This document shows, in pieces, positions 22,300 to 33,444 of a DNA stretch of 64,000 nucleotides. The stretch is from Lithospermum erythrorhizon (lineage: Eukaryota; Streptophyta; Magnoliopsida; Boraginales; Boraginaceae), in the NCBI GenBank assembly GCA_019722365.1, contig JADFUC010002235.1, forward strand, positions 1 through 64,000, given 5' to 3'. Numbering within the stretch: position 1 is the stretch's first letter; each line of letters begins with the position of its first letter. The position numbers and the translations under genes were made by a program. The notes beneath the pieces were generated by a model. That model had not been told where the DNA came from. It did not search any database and saw nothing but the letters and a program-made list of their open reading frames with translations.

Positions 22300-23923
22300 A
22301 AAACTTCGGGCGTGGCCACGCCCGGTTCTGACATATCCGCCTAGCGTAGGCCGTCTAGCTGCTCCCAGTCGCCTCCCCCACTTCTACCCTCAGAGATGAT
22401 GTTTACCCTTCCGGTCATGTTAGGAGGTTCATCCGAGGACCCCGATCTTTCCCGACTGAAACACCGATTCACATTGTGAGTCTCTTTATGGATGTAGTCC
22501 TTATTTGCCCTATTTGGAATAAGATTTTCTATCTCGATCTTCATATGGCGAGGAAATAGTCGATTATCATGCCCATGGTCCTTGTGGTACTGGCAGAACT
22601 TGCTCATATCCCTCTTGATCTGAGAGGTCTTACGTGGAGGTGTGGCGGCAACGGCCGCTGTCCTGTTCAAACAGCGTTCAGTGAAGTCTTCAAGGGTGTC
22701 AGGTATTCAATCTTTCCCTCCTTGACCTCCTTCCTCTTCCTTGGATCTCCACGGGCGTAGAAAAGCCACTTCCATAGAAGGTTGGTCGGGAATCGCCTTG
22801 TAGTCCCGGATCTGTCAAAGGCGCTCGCGTCTTACGTGGCTCTACTGACCGCCGCCGGTGCTCGTCTTTCCAGCCTTTCCTTTGCCACTTCTCGGCCGAC
22901 ACCTGCAGCTTCTCGATTCGAGATTTACTTATAGGCTTGTTCGTTGACCTCTCCTCCCAGGTCCTGAGGTTGCCTCTTGAGGAGTGACTCCTTGGGCTGC
23001 TCATCCACAAGCCCCGTCCACAAAGGCTTTGGAATTGGTTGAACTCCGTTTTGAACCGCTCTGGAAGAAGGAGATTGACTCGGTCTCCCACTACACTGAT
23101 GGTCATTAGGAAATGCTGGAATGCTATCTAGGTTAACGGTAAGCGGTTCTTCGGCCTCCCTCAGCCTTGCCAATGCACCACCCAGGTAGCTTTGTTGAAC
23201 TTGACGGCGTAGGTTAGAATTTGAGGAGGTAATCTGGCTCTTTCCACGTACTTGTGTTTTTAAGTTGGGGTGGACATGCAGGAATGAAATTACCCGATGT
23301 GCTCTTTCGGATCCGTCTTCCCACTAAACGCTGAGCGAAGGCGGGAGTTGACCACACGGCGTGATGGCGCCCCACTTATGCGAGGGAGAAGGGGCGATCC
23401 ACCTTCTTCGGTATTGGTCCTTCGTCGGGTTTGTCCAGTAACCCTTGCGGAGAGAGCATCCACCTGTCGTCGCAAGGCCGCCAAGGCCTCAGTGAGAGCC
23501 GAGGGGCCGCCTCATATCATGACAGTGGAGACTTTGTGCCCCATGATTGGCTGTTATTCCTTCGTGCCGGGGAGTGGTTGTAGGTCTCCTCCCGGACGGA
23601 CGATACCTCAGCGGGGAACTTTCCGCCTTGGCAGAGGTTGCTCCCGGAGTTATTGCATCATCTTGTCGATGATAGTCCACAATAAGCCTCGTGGATTATC
23701 GGCCATCTCGGTGTGAATCCGCCTCGAACACGGTTCCCAGTTCGTGGGTTGGCGGTTTTGAGGGCATCGGTTGGGACATCATTCTGCGGTTGATTACGGA
23801 GATTATCCGGGTTGAGCCCCCCGATTCCTTGAGGGTGATTGTCATCATGCTCGTTTTCTTCTGTTATGATAGCCATGGTAATGGTTCGGATGTGGTGGTG
23901 ACTTTCTCGTCAAAGTCTCCCAT
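22300..23923 (-). pseudogene. Tat gag, broken
   Basis: The first ATG inside the 5' LTR is at 23923 (MGDFDEKV...), only about 14 bases from the LTR, so part of the leader may have been lost. Farther down come TRPRRRTNTEEG and FSGKTDPKEHIG (23290-23484), then an arginine- and glutamate-rich stretch (22700-23170). The FCQYHKDHGHDNRLF segment (22341-22670) is the typical zinc-binding CHHC-like region of Tat gag. Several frameshifts occur. Family role: capsid/nucleocapsid of the virus-like particle. Confidence 0.75.
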
Positions 23924-23937
23924 TTTGTGGTAACCAA

Positions 23938-24479
23938 TGATGATGGTCGGTTTTCGGTAGTGGGGCGGATCACCGTCCTCGACCTGTTTTGTCACGCCTT
24001 GCTCAGCGATTGTGCTCTGAAAACAAGACCGGTTGCTTTCGGCCCGGAATACTCCGGCGATCAAGTCGATAATGGATCAACAGAGTTTAGTTTCTGAAAA
24101 GCAAGAGTACTTGGGTATCAAAGAAAATTTACTTGATTTGGCATCAAGTTTTACCTTTTATAGTTTTAACGAGCATTTGATTTACTTTGGTCGAGGCATG
24201 ATGGCTCGTTCAAATCGATTTAATGATTAGGCACTTCATTGAAATTCGTGTAATAATAGCCTTAATTATCCCATTAATGAGCCGAATCAAACCGTTGATG
24301 CTTGGTCTTAACTTCTCTAACCGAGCTAGACACTCGGCCCCGCTGGTGGGTTTGGCATCTGGCCCACATTTCGTGGGTGAGTCCATTTATTCGGTTTCTT
24401 CATCGATGACCCTTCTCCGATGAGCTCAATCGGGTTAGACCTCATCTCTGGGTCAGCCCAATTAATTATGGAATTATCA
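23938..24479 (-). repeat. 5' LTR of the Tat element
   Basis: Plus-strand ends TGATGATGGTCGG and GGAATTATCA; next to the right end lies the TSD ATTGA. The internal side reads TTGGTTACC on the element strand, and I could not match it to a tRNA. Confidence 0.88.
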
Positions 24480-24484
24480 ATTGA

Positions 24485-25870
24485 TTTATTGGACATCATT
24501 TTGAATTTATTTAATTGAACTTCTCGATGAAAATTATTTTAATAAATTGTATTATTCACATTGTAATTAGTTCTAATTAGATTAGATTAAATATTAATTA
24601 TCCCTTGGTATCAATTAAAGCTAACAAATGTAATTTGATTAAATTTAATAATAGAATTTCGAATTAAAATTGAGACCTATGATTACTATATAATTAGAGT
24701 TTCAAATTATGACATAATTTAGGAATGAATCATCATATGTGTAAAATGATTAATCTTGGAAATGCTAGTTATAGTTTAATATTAGATAATAAATGAACAC
24801 TACAATTAGATTGATGATTATTTCAATTAGGTAATAAATGAACACTATAGTTTAATTGATGATTATTTCAATTGATGATTATTCTTGACATGCAATGTGT
24901 GTGCCTACCTTATGCTTCATCCACATGGTGTATGTTTGGTTTAATATTTGGCTACCTATCATGCATAATATATTATGCAATATATGATGGATGATATGAA
25001 CTTTATGATATAATGTTATATATTATATATATAAATATATATGGCGTATAGATACTTACTTAAGGTGTACTGGTTATGTATTTTAGAAATACATTAAAAC
25101 TCGAGGTAAGTAATAACAATTAGTTATAGTTAATTACTAGATATTGATCCACCTTAGTGGATAGGCCAATGGAAAAATTATTTACAAAACTAAATTTAGT
25201 TTAGAAATATTTCCCACTAACCATTATATCATGATTTCCAACAACGTGTTATATTTTTTTATAACTCATGGGTGTATTGTTTTAGGCTGTTTGATTGATA
25301 GACTTGACATGGTCATACGAATCAAATAAAATACAATAAATCCTATCCAATAAATAAAAGCAATTAATGTCGTACAGAACATAAAGTTGGGGGATAAGTC
25401 ACTTGTGTGCATAGACACCTTTAGTTTAGCGGGGCGTGATGCATGCAGGATGCCATTCGATGGAATAGTCTAAGTTAATTGTTCTAGAACTAAACTTACA
25501 CTATTAAATTCGAATTCCGTTGATATGTTCGATGCGCTACGGTGACTTCAATGTCTGACGAGGGCCCGTTGACATAAGAGGCAGCAACACACTCTAGGAT
25601 GAACTCTTGGTAATCCCAAGGTATCTTTGAAATTAAGTAATTGTGTGATAGTACACTTGCTTACATGGCCGTCGAGAATGTGATGTAGTGTTGCCATCCG
25701 ATTTATGTTAATGTGAGTTCTTGGTATACCGCTTGTGTGTGTTTAGTGGGATTGGGACTTACTAGTATAGTTATTGTATTTTTTGGACTATAGAATATTT
25801 TATGACATATAGATTAAGTTGTTCTTTTATGGATTTTCTACTGTATTTATTATGGAAGTTTCTACTACCG
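24485..25870 (+). other. AT-rich leader of the split copia element
   Basis: Resumes the copia leader broken at 17017. It holds an approximately 45-bp tandem duplication (AATAAATGAACACTA..., 24788-24876), an AT microsatellite around 25010-25050 and no recognised gene. Confidence 0.45.
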
Positions 25871-25889
25871 TGACCCTTTACCTATTCGC

Positions 25890-26600
25890 CCTATACAATA
25901 ATCTATGATGGCACGAATTTCATCGAGTGGTCTCAACTACACAAAACGACCCTTCAAATTGAGAATAAATGATATGTATTGGAAAGGGAAATCCTGAGGA
26001 TCCCTAGGGTTCATGATCCCCTTTACCTAAAACATGAATACCTAAAATATTTGAAAGATTCGAAGAAAGTCAGATACGTAATGCAAGTTTGCATGGGCAG
26101 CCGATTTCAAAGAGGAGTTTACGCTTTCCGAACCCAGGACATATCGTCGGTTGAAGTTCGACTTCATTAAAGAAATTTGAGAATCAAAAGCGTTTGAAAT
26201 ACGTAGATTAGCCAACTTTGAATGAATAGAATTCAGTATACGATATGATGAAGTTGATCGAGCTACTCCGGTACTCGGGAATTTCAATACCAAAGGTGTT
26301 AGCGAAGGATATCATTGAGTGTATATCGAGGACTCTCTTGGAATTAGAGTCATTACGACCGGTGAGAGCGGCTTAAACTTTTGTCTACAATTTGTAAGTA
26401 TCATAAATGACAAATATGAAAGGGATGTAGAAAAGTTCTTCTTTACTCCGGACACTTTCAGGGTTGAAGAAGGCAGAGAGATGGGCAAACATTCATGTAA
26501 TGATGGATATTTGCGAGCTCCCCAGAAGAAATTAAGGAACTATGCCACGAGGACTTTTCCACCTGGACTAAGACATGATGTTGTCACAGATCCGTCTTGA
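25890..26600 (+). pseudogene. Copia gag remnant
   Basis: GTNFIEWSQLHKTTLQIENK-like wording near 25912-25970 matches the plant copia gag block usually written NY.DW...L.IVL, and is followed by YVLER. A later frame (26319-26600) has FRVEEGREMGKH, LRAPQKKL and LRHDVVTD, which resemble the capsid segment around VRPHVLKMI and LATDLIL. Stops and frame changes are frequent. This is the only part of the split copia that I can place. Confidence 0.55.
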
Positions 26601-29590
26601 GAGGTAATGTCATATTATCACTTGAGATACTTCATTTCTGGTACGATAATGTTGTTGACATTAATCGCTATATTGATATTTTTCTTGAAATGTGTAGGTC
26701 AGAGTAGAAGACTGCTGGAGATGGTGTAGACCACCTGGAGCGTTATGAGACGATCCCAAAAGACCATCATTTATCGTTTTAGTTAGGCGTTATTTCGTTA
26801 CCACACGTGTTGTCTAGTTATCATCCTCTTTTGATCAGGAATGACATTTTTATTTTTCTTTTTGAACAAGGATGTTTTTATTATATGCATTAAGATTAAT
26901 TCAATTCGTTGTTTATTAATCCTTACATAAAAAGCTGATGATATAATAACTCCATTATGTTAGTTAGGCAACATGAATTTATCATAGTATATATGACCAT
27001 GAAATTCAAAAGTAAAAGTAACTTGAAATCTAATCTCTTAACACTATATGAATTGTAAAAGTATAATCACATTAATAAAAGATCGTAAAGACGAAATCTT
27101 TAGAAATCATATGTTTCGAATAATATGATCAAAATGTGAACAACACTTAAAATTCATAATCCCGTAATCTTTCATTGACTTAGGATTAAATGGTAAAAGC
27201 AATATATTTATTTGAGAACTGCAAAATCCAAAATTTATGAAAATACAAAGACTCTAATTTGCTAGTACAATGATTTAAGTGAAATAAATATTTATATTTT
27301 ACTAGTAATATTTTAGAAATACATGAAAATATTTGAATAGTTCAAATAATTGAGAGTCGACTTGAATGAACATTTAATATTCTTTAATTTGTTAGATAGA
27401 ACTATTTTTATCTAATAGAACCGTGTTACTTATCAACCCTTATTTCGGCCACCTTGACTAAAGGTATAACTCAACTAATCAACGTCTAAAATATCACATA
27501 AAGATGTGATATGGAACTGTTCCATAAAAGTCGAGTTCAAAATCTTATAAAACTTTCACCCAAGTCAAACAGTTGACAAATTATAAGATGAACTTGAACT
27601 TGTTATTACTACAATGGTAATCCTAACAAAAAGTGATGCTTTAAGGATACAACCATGAACAACAAAGATGATGATTTAGGATTTGTAAGATCCGGAGATA
27701 GTTTTAATATACCAAATACAAATTTGGATAACGACCTATTTGCTCCAAGATAACTAGGTTATCAAGGGATAAATAACTATCACGAAGCAAATGATTAATT
27801 AATTAGAAATGTCCATGTTAACAGTACTTGACTGATACACAGAATTTGTCCAAGTCAAGGTGATTCTTGTGCAGGATAAATTCATAGTTAATGGTACTTG
27901 CTTTAGATCAACCGGATCCACAATAGTTGAGATCTATATAATTTAATGAACAGTTCAAGTCGTTTGAATTCATTAATGGAAATTAGGTTCTTGTATAGAC
28001 AAGAAGGTCAGTGGGAGCTACCTAGCATGTGTAAATTAGTATGTAAGAGACATTCTAATCATAGAGAATAACACAACCACCTTAATTCAGGTTGTATGTG
28101 AGTTTCTCTATAAAAGGATCAGGGAATGCTCGTATCTTTCTAAGGTTTCATAGAGATCAAATTAATTGAACTCATGAGTTGAGTTAATAGCCTCTTGATA
28201 AGAGCATTTTAATCGAGATCCAAATTCAAAGAGCACCTAAAAGAAAGAATGTTTCCCAGGTAAACTTTCTCTTTCAGCATCCCTTAAAAAATTTATCTAA
28301 TAGGAAATAAAAGCCTTGATAAAGGAAGTATATTTATCAGGTTATCAACTATGAGATGATTGTCGATGCTTGGTTAGGATGTATGGTGATAAACAAAGTT
28401 GTAAGCGACTTGTTCAAAGGCAAGTACAAACGCAACAAATGACTACAAAATATAGAAACTGAGTGCAGTTACAACCTAAGAAGTGTGAATAAGAGGCAAT
28501 TCGGATTATAACACTAATAAATGATCTTGAAAGTTGCCTAAATTGGTGTTGCGATAAAGATGGTTATCTCTGATAGCTTACCGAAGCTATAAAATCAAGA
28601 TCTCATTGTTGATCCGAACATGCGTTGATGCCGTTCAAGCAAGTTGAATTTGGAAATTAACGTATACATAGACTTGAAAAGTAAAAGAACAACGCAGCTC
28701 TGGCGGGCAATCAGCACTTGTATAGCGTACGAAGTAATGTTCTTCTACGTGCTCGAAGTGGTGCTAGATTTAATGGGAGCTAGTAATTTGTCTAAATGTC
28801 ATAAACAACCATTGTATGACAATGATCTTGAATCTAAGCTTCAAGATTCGAGACCACATCATTATAAGTAATGATGAGTGTGTGCAAAAGCATTACACAC
28901 CGTATTCTTGCATGTAATAAAACCTTGATTCCTCTGAGCCTATGTTATTCTAAAAGGGTCTTTGGATATGTGATCGAACAAGCTTATCCCCAACAAGTTA
29001 AGAGAACAATCAGTTGCCTCGTCCTAGTTAGGTGTTCACTAGTGGAATCGAATACCCAACGACTAGTATGTGTTTGATTGTGTTGATCAATTTTCTTGAA
29101 AAAAGTGGATACTCTAATCGATCACGTGGGTATTCACGAGCATTGAGCAATTTCAATAAAGTACTAGACTATGACCCCCGTGAGAACTTGGAAGATAAAT
29201 TATACGTGGCCAATTCTCACATGGCTTATGTTGGAATGGCGATTCTTAGACGACATCTTTTCATAGATGCGGAGTAATGTACTTTGACACTTGTAAGCGT
29301 CCTGTAGCAGGAGATTATAATGGCATGGTGGTATACTCTGAAGTATAAATGGGAAAGCTGGATACAATTGAGGATTTATACAATTTGCATAAATCGGTCA
29401 GATTTCTATAATCTGAGAGTGAATGGTGATTTGGTGGTATACCTTCTATGAGCTGGATATCACATTAACATGTCCATTAACCAAGAGAATTGTGGGTGCA
29501 AGAGTTTGGTGACAGCATCTTGCAAAGCGACTGCGGAAATCGTGTATTGAGGAATCGTGGATCTTTGTGATACTATATCATAAATCATCC
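26601..29590 (+). other. Decayed interior of the split copia element
   Basis: Three kilobases without recognisable integrase or RT motifs. Short frames (28644-28871, 28871-29077, 29032-29277) show no domain. Near 29460-29560 a PLTKRIVG-like trace and spacing to the polypurine tract would suit the copia RNase H end, but this is weak. No other gene is seen. Confidence 0.35.
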
Positions 29591-29604
29591 AAGGCAAGTA
29601 GGAG
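29591..29604 (+). promoter_or_regulatory. Polypurine tract
   Basis: AAGGCAAGTAGGAG lies immediately before the TGTTAG of the right LTR, as expected for the plus-strand primer of reverse transcription. Confidence 0.7.
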
Positions 29605-30176
29605 TGTTAGAAATGTAAGAATGTCGATCTCATAAAATGTCCGTTGAATAATTTTAGATTATCATCGATTTATTCATTGATACATGTAAGTTATTTACAT
29701 ATTAATGTGTTGGACAATTAATATTTTAGGACTTCTGAGCATCGACATTAGAGGTTGCAGTGAGCTTTACTAGGGTCCTCGTAATCACATATGTGTCTGA
29801 TAGCACATTAACATTGTTTTAATATATTCTTGTGTCATTCGTCACCAAGTGTGGAAAATAGTAAACCGAAGATAAATAATAAATAGTATAATTAAACTTC
29901 CCAAGTATAAAGTGAAACATGAGAAAGAACATTAGGAGAGAACCTTCCCCTCACCTCCTTGGACGCTCGAACCGAGGAGAAATGGGGAAGGTTTCCGGAA
30001 CCTTCTCTCCTATTTTATGAGGTTTATCTCTAGAGAGTTTCAAGAGTATTCTACCACCTCCTTAAGGATAGGTGTTCCAGAATATTTATTCTGAAGACCT
30101 CTATATAAAGGAGACCAATTTGAATAAAAATAAGTTTTGCTCATATTTTATTTACAAGAAATAAAATTTCTCACTT
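29605..30176 (+). repeat. 3' LTR of the split copia element, truncated
   Basis: Aligned to 15390-15895 from TGTTAGAAATG to AAATAAAATTTCT, then similarity stops abruptly, so about 320 bp of the LTR 3' part is missing. The TATA box is at 30102-30110. It carries a segment with CTTCCCCTCACCTCCTTGGA, at about 29946, that is shortened in the left LTR. Confidence 0.8.
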
Positions 30177-30478
30177 TCTATAAATACTCGATTCGGCGAG
30201 ACCCCTACACACTCTGTAGGTTTAACAGAAATCGAGGAACTAGGTGTAAATTCCATTCAATAGGACAAACAAGTATGTGTGTGTTTATTGGTTTGTTGTT
30301 GTTGTGTTATACTCGGTATTACTTGTGGAACAGCCAGTGATATAGCAATCTGCAGCAATGTACGTGTGTTTGGAGAACAAATCACTTTTTGCTTCGCTGA
30401 TACACTTCTATGGATTTAGAGTTATGATTAAATTGCGAGAAAAGGTGTAAAATATAATCGTCTAAGGGAAAGTGGGAG
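30177..30478 (+). other. End of another copia interior, with polypurine tract
   Basis: Joined to the truncated LTR on its left. It shows no domain, but finishes with AAGGGAAAGTGGGAG (to 30478), a typical copia polypurine tract directly before the LTR start TGTTGG. Confidence 0.5.
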
Positions 30479-31345
30479 TGTTGGAAGTCAATAGTTATTG
30501 GTTTAATTTATTATGCCTGTTGCGATAATTTTTTGTAACAATTCATTTACTAGTTTAGTTAAATGATATTACATAAACTGAAAATTCAATAATAGTAATT
30601 GTAATTACTAGTCGGGTTAATATCATGGGCTATACCAAATTCTTTAAATCTAAATGCATGCTTAGTTATATAATATTAATGGTTTTATTATATTATTATC
30701 ATTGCTAATATCTGAGCACAAGGTCACGCTTTATGTGATGTGAATTATATTTCATGTATGAAATTAAATTGTACTAAATAATAGAATGTTGAAATCAACG
30801 AGATTAAACGATTGAAATTAATTGCGCCTTCCAATTAAATGGACAAGCTCGAATTAATTAAATAGTTAATTTAATTAATTTATTAGTTAATGAACTGGGT
30901 CATTAAGTTAATGTTTTGGGCTTAGGGATCTAGGGTTTTTATCTATATATCATAGGCTTTGCATGATAATCATTAAACAATATTTTGAAAATCCAAAACC
31001 TTAAAAACCTAGAAGAGAAAAATTGGCCTCCTCCTCTCTTGAGTTGGCCGAGTTTTCTCATCATCAAATCAAGTTTTATTTGATTGTTGTTTTGTCCAAT
31101 TCTTGTTTTAACAAACTCAATTATAGGATTCAGCCAATCTTGGTGTGCAACCAACTAGGGCACTACATTTGGAGTGTTAAGGACTGTTAGTCTAGGCGTC
31201 TTGAATGAATTTGTTTCTAAGACTTCTGTTGGCATCGTTATAAGCATTCTGTTATTTATTTTGTATTGAGTTATGATATTAAATCATCTAAAGATCCTGT
31301 TATGTATATTTTGATTAAGTTCAATCAAGTTTATACATGTAATAT
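30479..31345 (+). mobile_element. Copia-type LTR (family A relative)
   Basis: Starts TGTTGGAAGTCAATAG after a polypurine tract, so it is a 3' LTR. It shares with the LTRs at 36990, 39572 and 62600 a TTATGCC..TTGCGA block, the TAATATCTGAGCACA block and the palindrome ATTTCATGTATGAAAT (30749-30764). The 3' end is not resolved; about 31345 is a guess from where the sequence becomes GT-rich. Confidence 0.65.
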
Positions 31346-31860
31346 TCCTTCAAGGATAGCCAAGGTTTGGTGGTTATGGTGTTGGTGGCGGTGGTAATTT
31401 TTGGAGAAGAAGAAACGAAGATGGTGGCTAGGGTTTTTTAAATGGTGTTTGGTGGTGGTGGTGGTGACGTTTCGTGGTGGTGGGGGTAGATGGTCTTTGG
31501 ATGTGGGGGTACATGGTGGTGTGAATGAACAAGATGAAGAAGAAAACATGAGGAAGAAAAGGTAGAAGATTTTAAGGGCATCTTAATATTTTTAGAGGGG
31601 TCTATTCTAGCATAGAATTTTAAAAGGGTGCTAGAAGTTAAAATGAGTTTAAAAATGGTGCTAGTTAGCCAAATTTCTCAATCTACACGGGTAGTCCCCA
31701 AATGTGGTACCTAAAAATCTACATTGGTGTTGTTGCAGGAGTGATACTAATAGGGGATGAAGGGGGGTGTTGCGGTGGGGGTAGGGGTGGGTGTGTTAGG
31801 GAAGATGGTGGGAGAGGGGGTGTTTATTTATTTTATTTTTATTTTTTAAGAATTATTAAG
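31346..31860. repeat. G-rich, GGT-repeat low-complexity stretch
   Basis: Runs such as GGTGGTGGTGGTGGTGACG (31450-31470) and GGGGGTGTTGCGGTGGGGGT (about 31760) dominate. Its G-skew resembles the arm at 3691-3916, though no clear alignment is visible by eye. Open frames over it (31331-31549 and 31702-31902) have simple composition and are not called. Confidence 0.5.
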
Positions 31861-33439
31861 ATGATAACATGTTACTTGAGTATGTGCTATACGACATGTT
31901 AAAGACAACAAATAATATTAATCTGCTACTAAAATTTAGCGGCGTATCGAGCCAATTTTAAAAGTTGTGCAACTTATCCATTGTGGGCACCTTTGTGATG
32001 CCATGTGTCATGGTGTCGTAGCAGTATGACAATGGATCATGTTGATGATTTTCACTTAACGTTGTAGAACTAGGATGATCATATCAAACTAACGTATTAG
32101 TTATTGGTAACGCCGGTGATTTCCTTAGCGTTGTGAGTTCGGTGATACATCGTCGGGTAAATACTAGGAGTGTTAGTGACCCAGAGTTGTGTCGTGGTAC
32201 ACAATTGATTAGATTAACCTACCATTTTAAGATTCAAAATGTATGCAATATTTGCCGTTTAGTTCAAATAGATCTTGGATACTTGCATTTGGCAAGGAAT
32301 TGATAAGATTTATAATATATATAATTTATTTGTATTATATTTAGATATTTTTGAACCGCGCTATCTATGATTACATATTTCCACTTTATGATTGTCATTA
32401 CTAAATTTACCTATTTATTCACGTTAATTGGGCAAATTAAACATAACTTTATTATGTAGAAATAAAATAAGTTAAGGAAATCCATAAACTTGTGGTAATA
32501 TAGTGTTATAAATGCTAAGCGGTTTCCAGCCCGTAAGCCATTGAAGATGGTTATGTGCTAATAAGGCGAAAACAAGTACCCACGATTGTGATACTTGGTT
32601 TGATCATGTAGATACGTTACATGAACACAGATTCAAGTGAGCAACCGCCCAGCGGGGGATTGAGTGGTAATTAATTTTGATCTTAATTAAAGGTGATGAT
32701 CTTTAGAACTTTCGTATGTTATATTATCTCTTGCTTAGCATCCCAGGGCATTAAATCGATAGTTTAATCTCTTTATAACAATTAAGAGAAAATTTTTGGA
32801 TGATCTTGAATGTTGTGTATCTACATTTGAGACAATATGGATTAACATCTAGTTTAAATCCATAGAGATGAACTTTGTTCGTAGTGCGCGATGAAGCATA
32901 AGCTGTGGTTTTGTATAACCCGGACAAGCCGATATTGTCTATTGAATTCGCATCGCCCGAAAGATTTGGTGCTCATAGAAATATGATTTGAAGTTAATGA
33001 TTAATTTCATTGGCTATTTCAAGCATTAAAGTATTGAAAAGAGATATTTAATAACGGCAGAAATAGAAGAGGGAGGTTTGATCTGATATCGTTATGGCTA
33101 GATTATCGGTGTCTTAGACAACCTTTGTTTTGACTTGCGTGGTTTGATCATGATTATGGGCAAGTACAGTAGTAGCTAGGGTACAAGGCACGAAGAAAGA
33201 TAATTAGCTCTTATGTGACAGTAGGTGACTATATTATAGAGCACATAGTTTAAATCATCCATGAGTGGTTGAAACTTCAAGCCCCCATTTTCTTTGATAA
33301 TATTTGTTATAAGAAAGACATATGATATTTTGAATAACAAAATATTTCATTGTCTGTGGCAAATGACTTTTAACAACACTTTAATTTAATCTTACAAAGA
33401 TAAATTAGATCAACTCTTACTAGACTTAGTGGGAGGATT
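31861..33439 (+). other. Copia-type internal remnant
   Basis: The segment 31940-32105 is an inverted relative of 478-636, so this belongs to a dispersed element. The rest is AT-rich with stops in all frames and no motif I can name. The sequence continues at 35575 beyond the solo LTR. Confidence 0.4.
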
Positions 33440-33444
33440 CGTTA

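Larger units (their letters stand above)
17018..24479 (-). mobile_element. Complete, decayed Ty3-gypsy element of the Tat clade
   Basis: LTRs of about 545 bp (17018-17569 and 23938-24479) have TG...CA ends and are flanked by identical 5-bp TSDs ATTGA (17013-17017 and 24480-24484). On the minus strand the order is gag, protease, RT, a first and a second RNase H, integrase, then a 1.1-kb 3' region with tandem repeats. The double RNase H and tandem repeats in the 3' region are known Tat-clade features. All frames carry indels and stops. It sits inside the leader of the copia element at 15390-30176 and is therefore younger than it. Confidence 0.92.
15390..30176 (+). mobile_element. Old copia-type element split by a Tat gypsy insertion
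   Basis: The left LTR (15390-16219) and a truncated right LTR (29605-30176) share long blocks. A PBS follows the left LTR, a polypurine tract precedes the right one, and decayed copia gag lies at about 25890-26600. The interior was split by a complete gypsy element at 17018-24479 (TSD ATTGA). Removing that insert leaves about 7.3 kb. Pol is unrecognisable apart from possible RNase H scraps near 29180-29560. Confidence 0.75.

Noticed and set aside
31346..31860. Glycine-rich protein gene
   Set aside because: The GGT repeats give simple frames on both strands, without signal peptide, intron structure or clear start.
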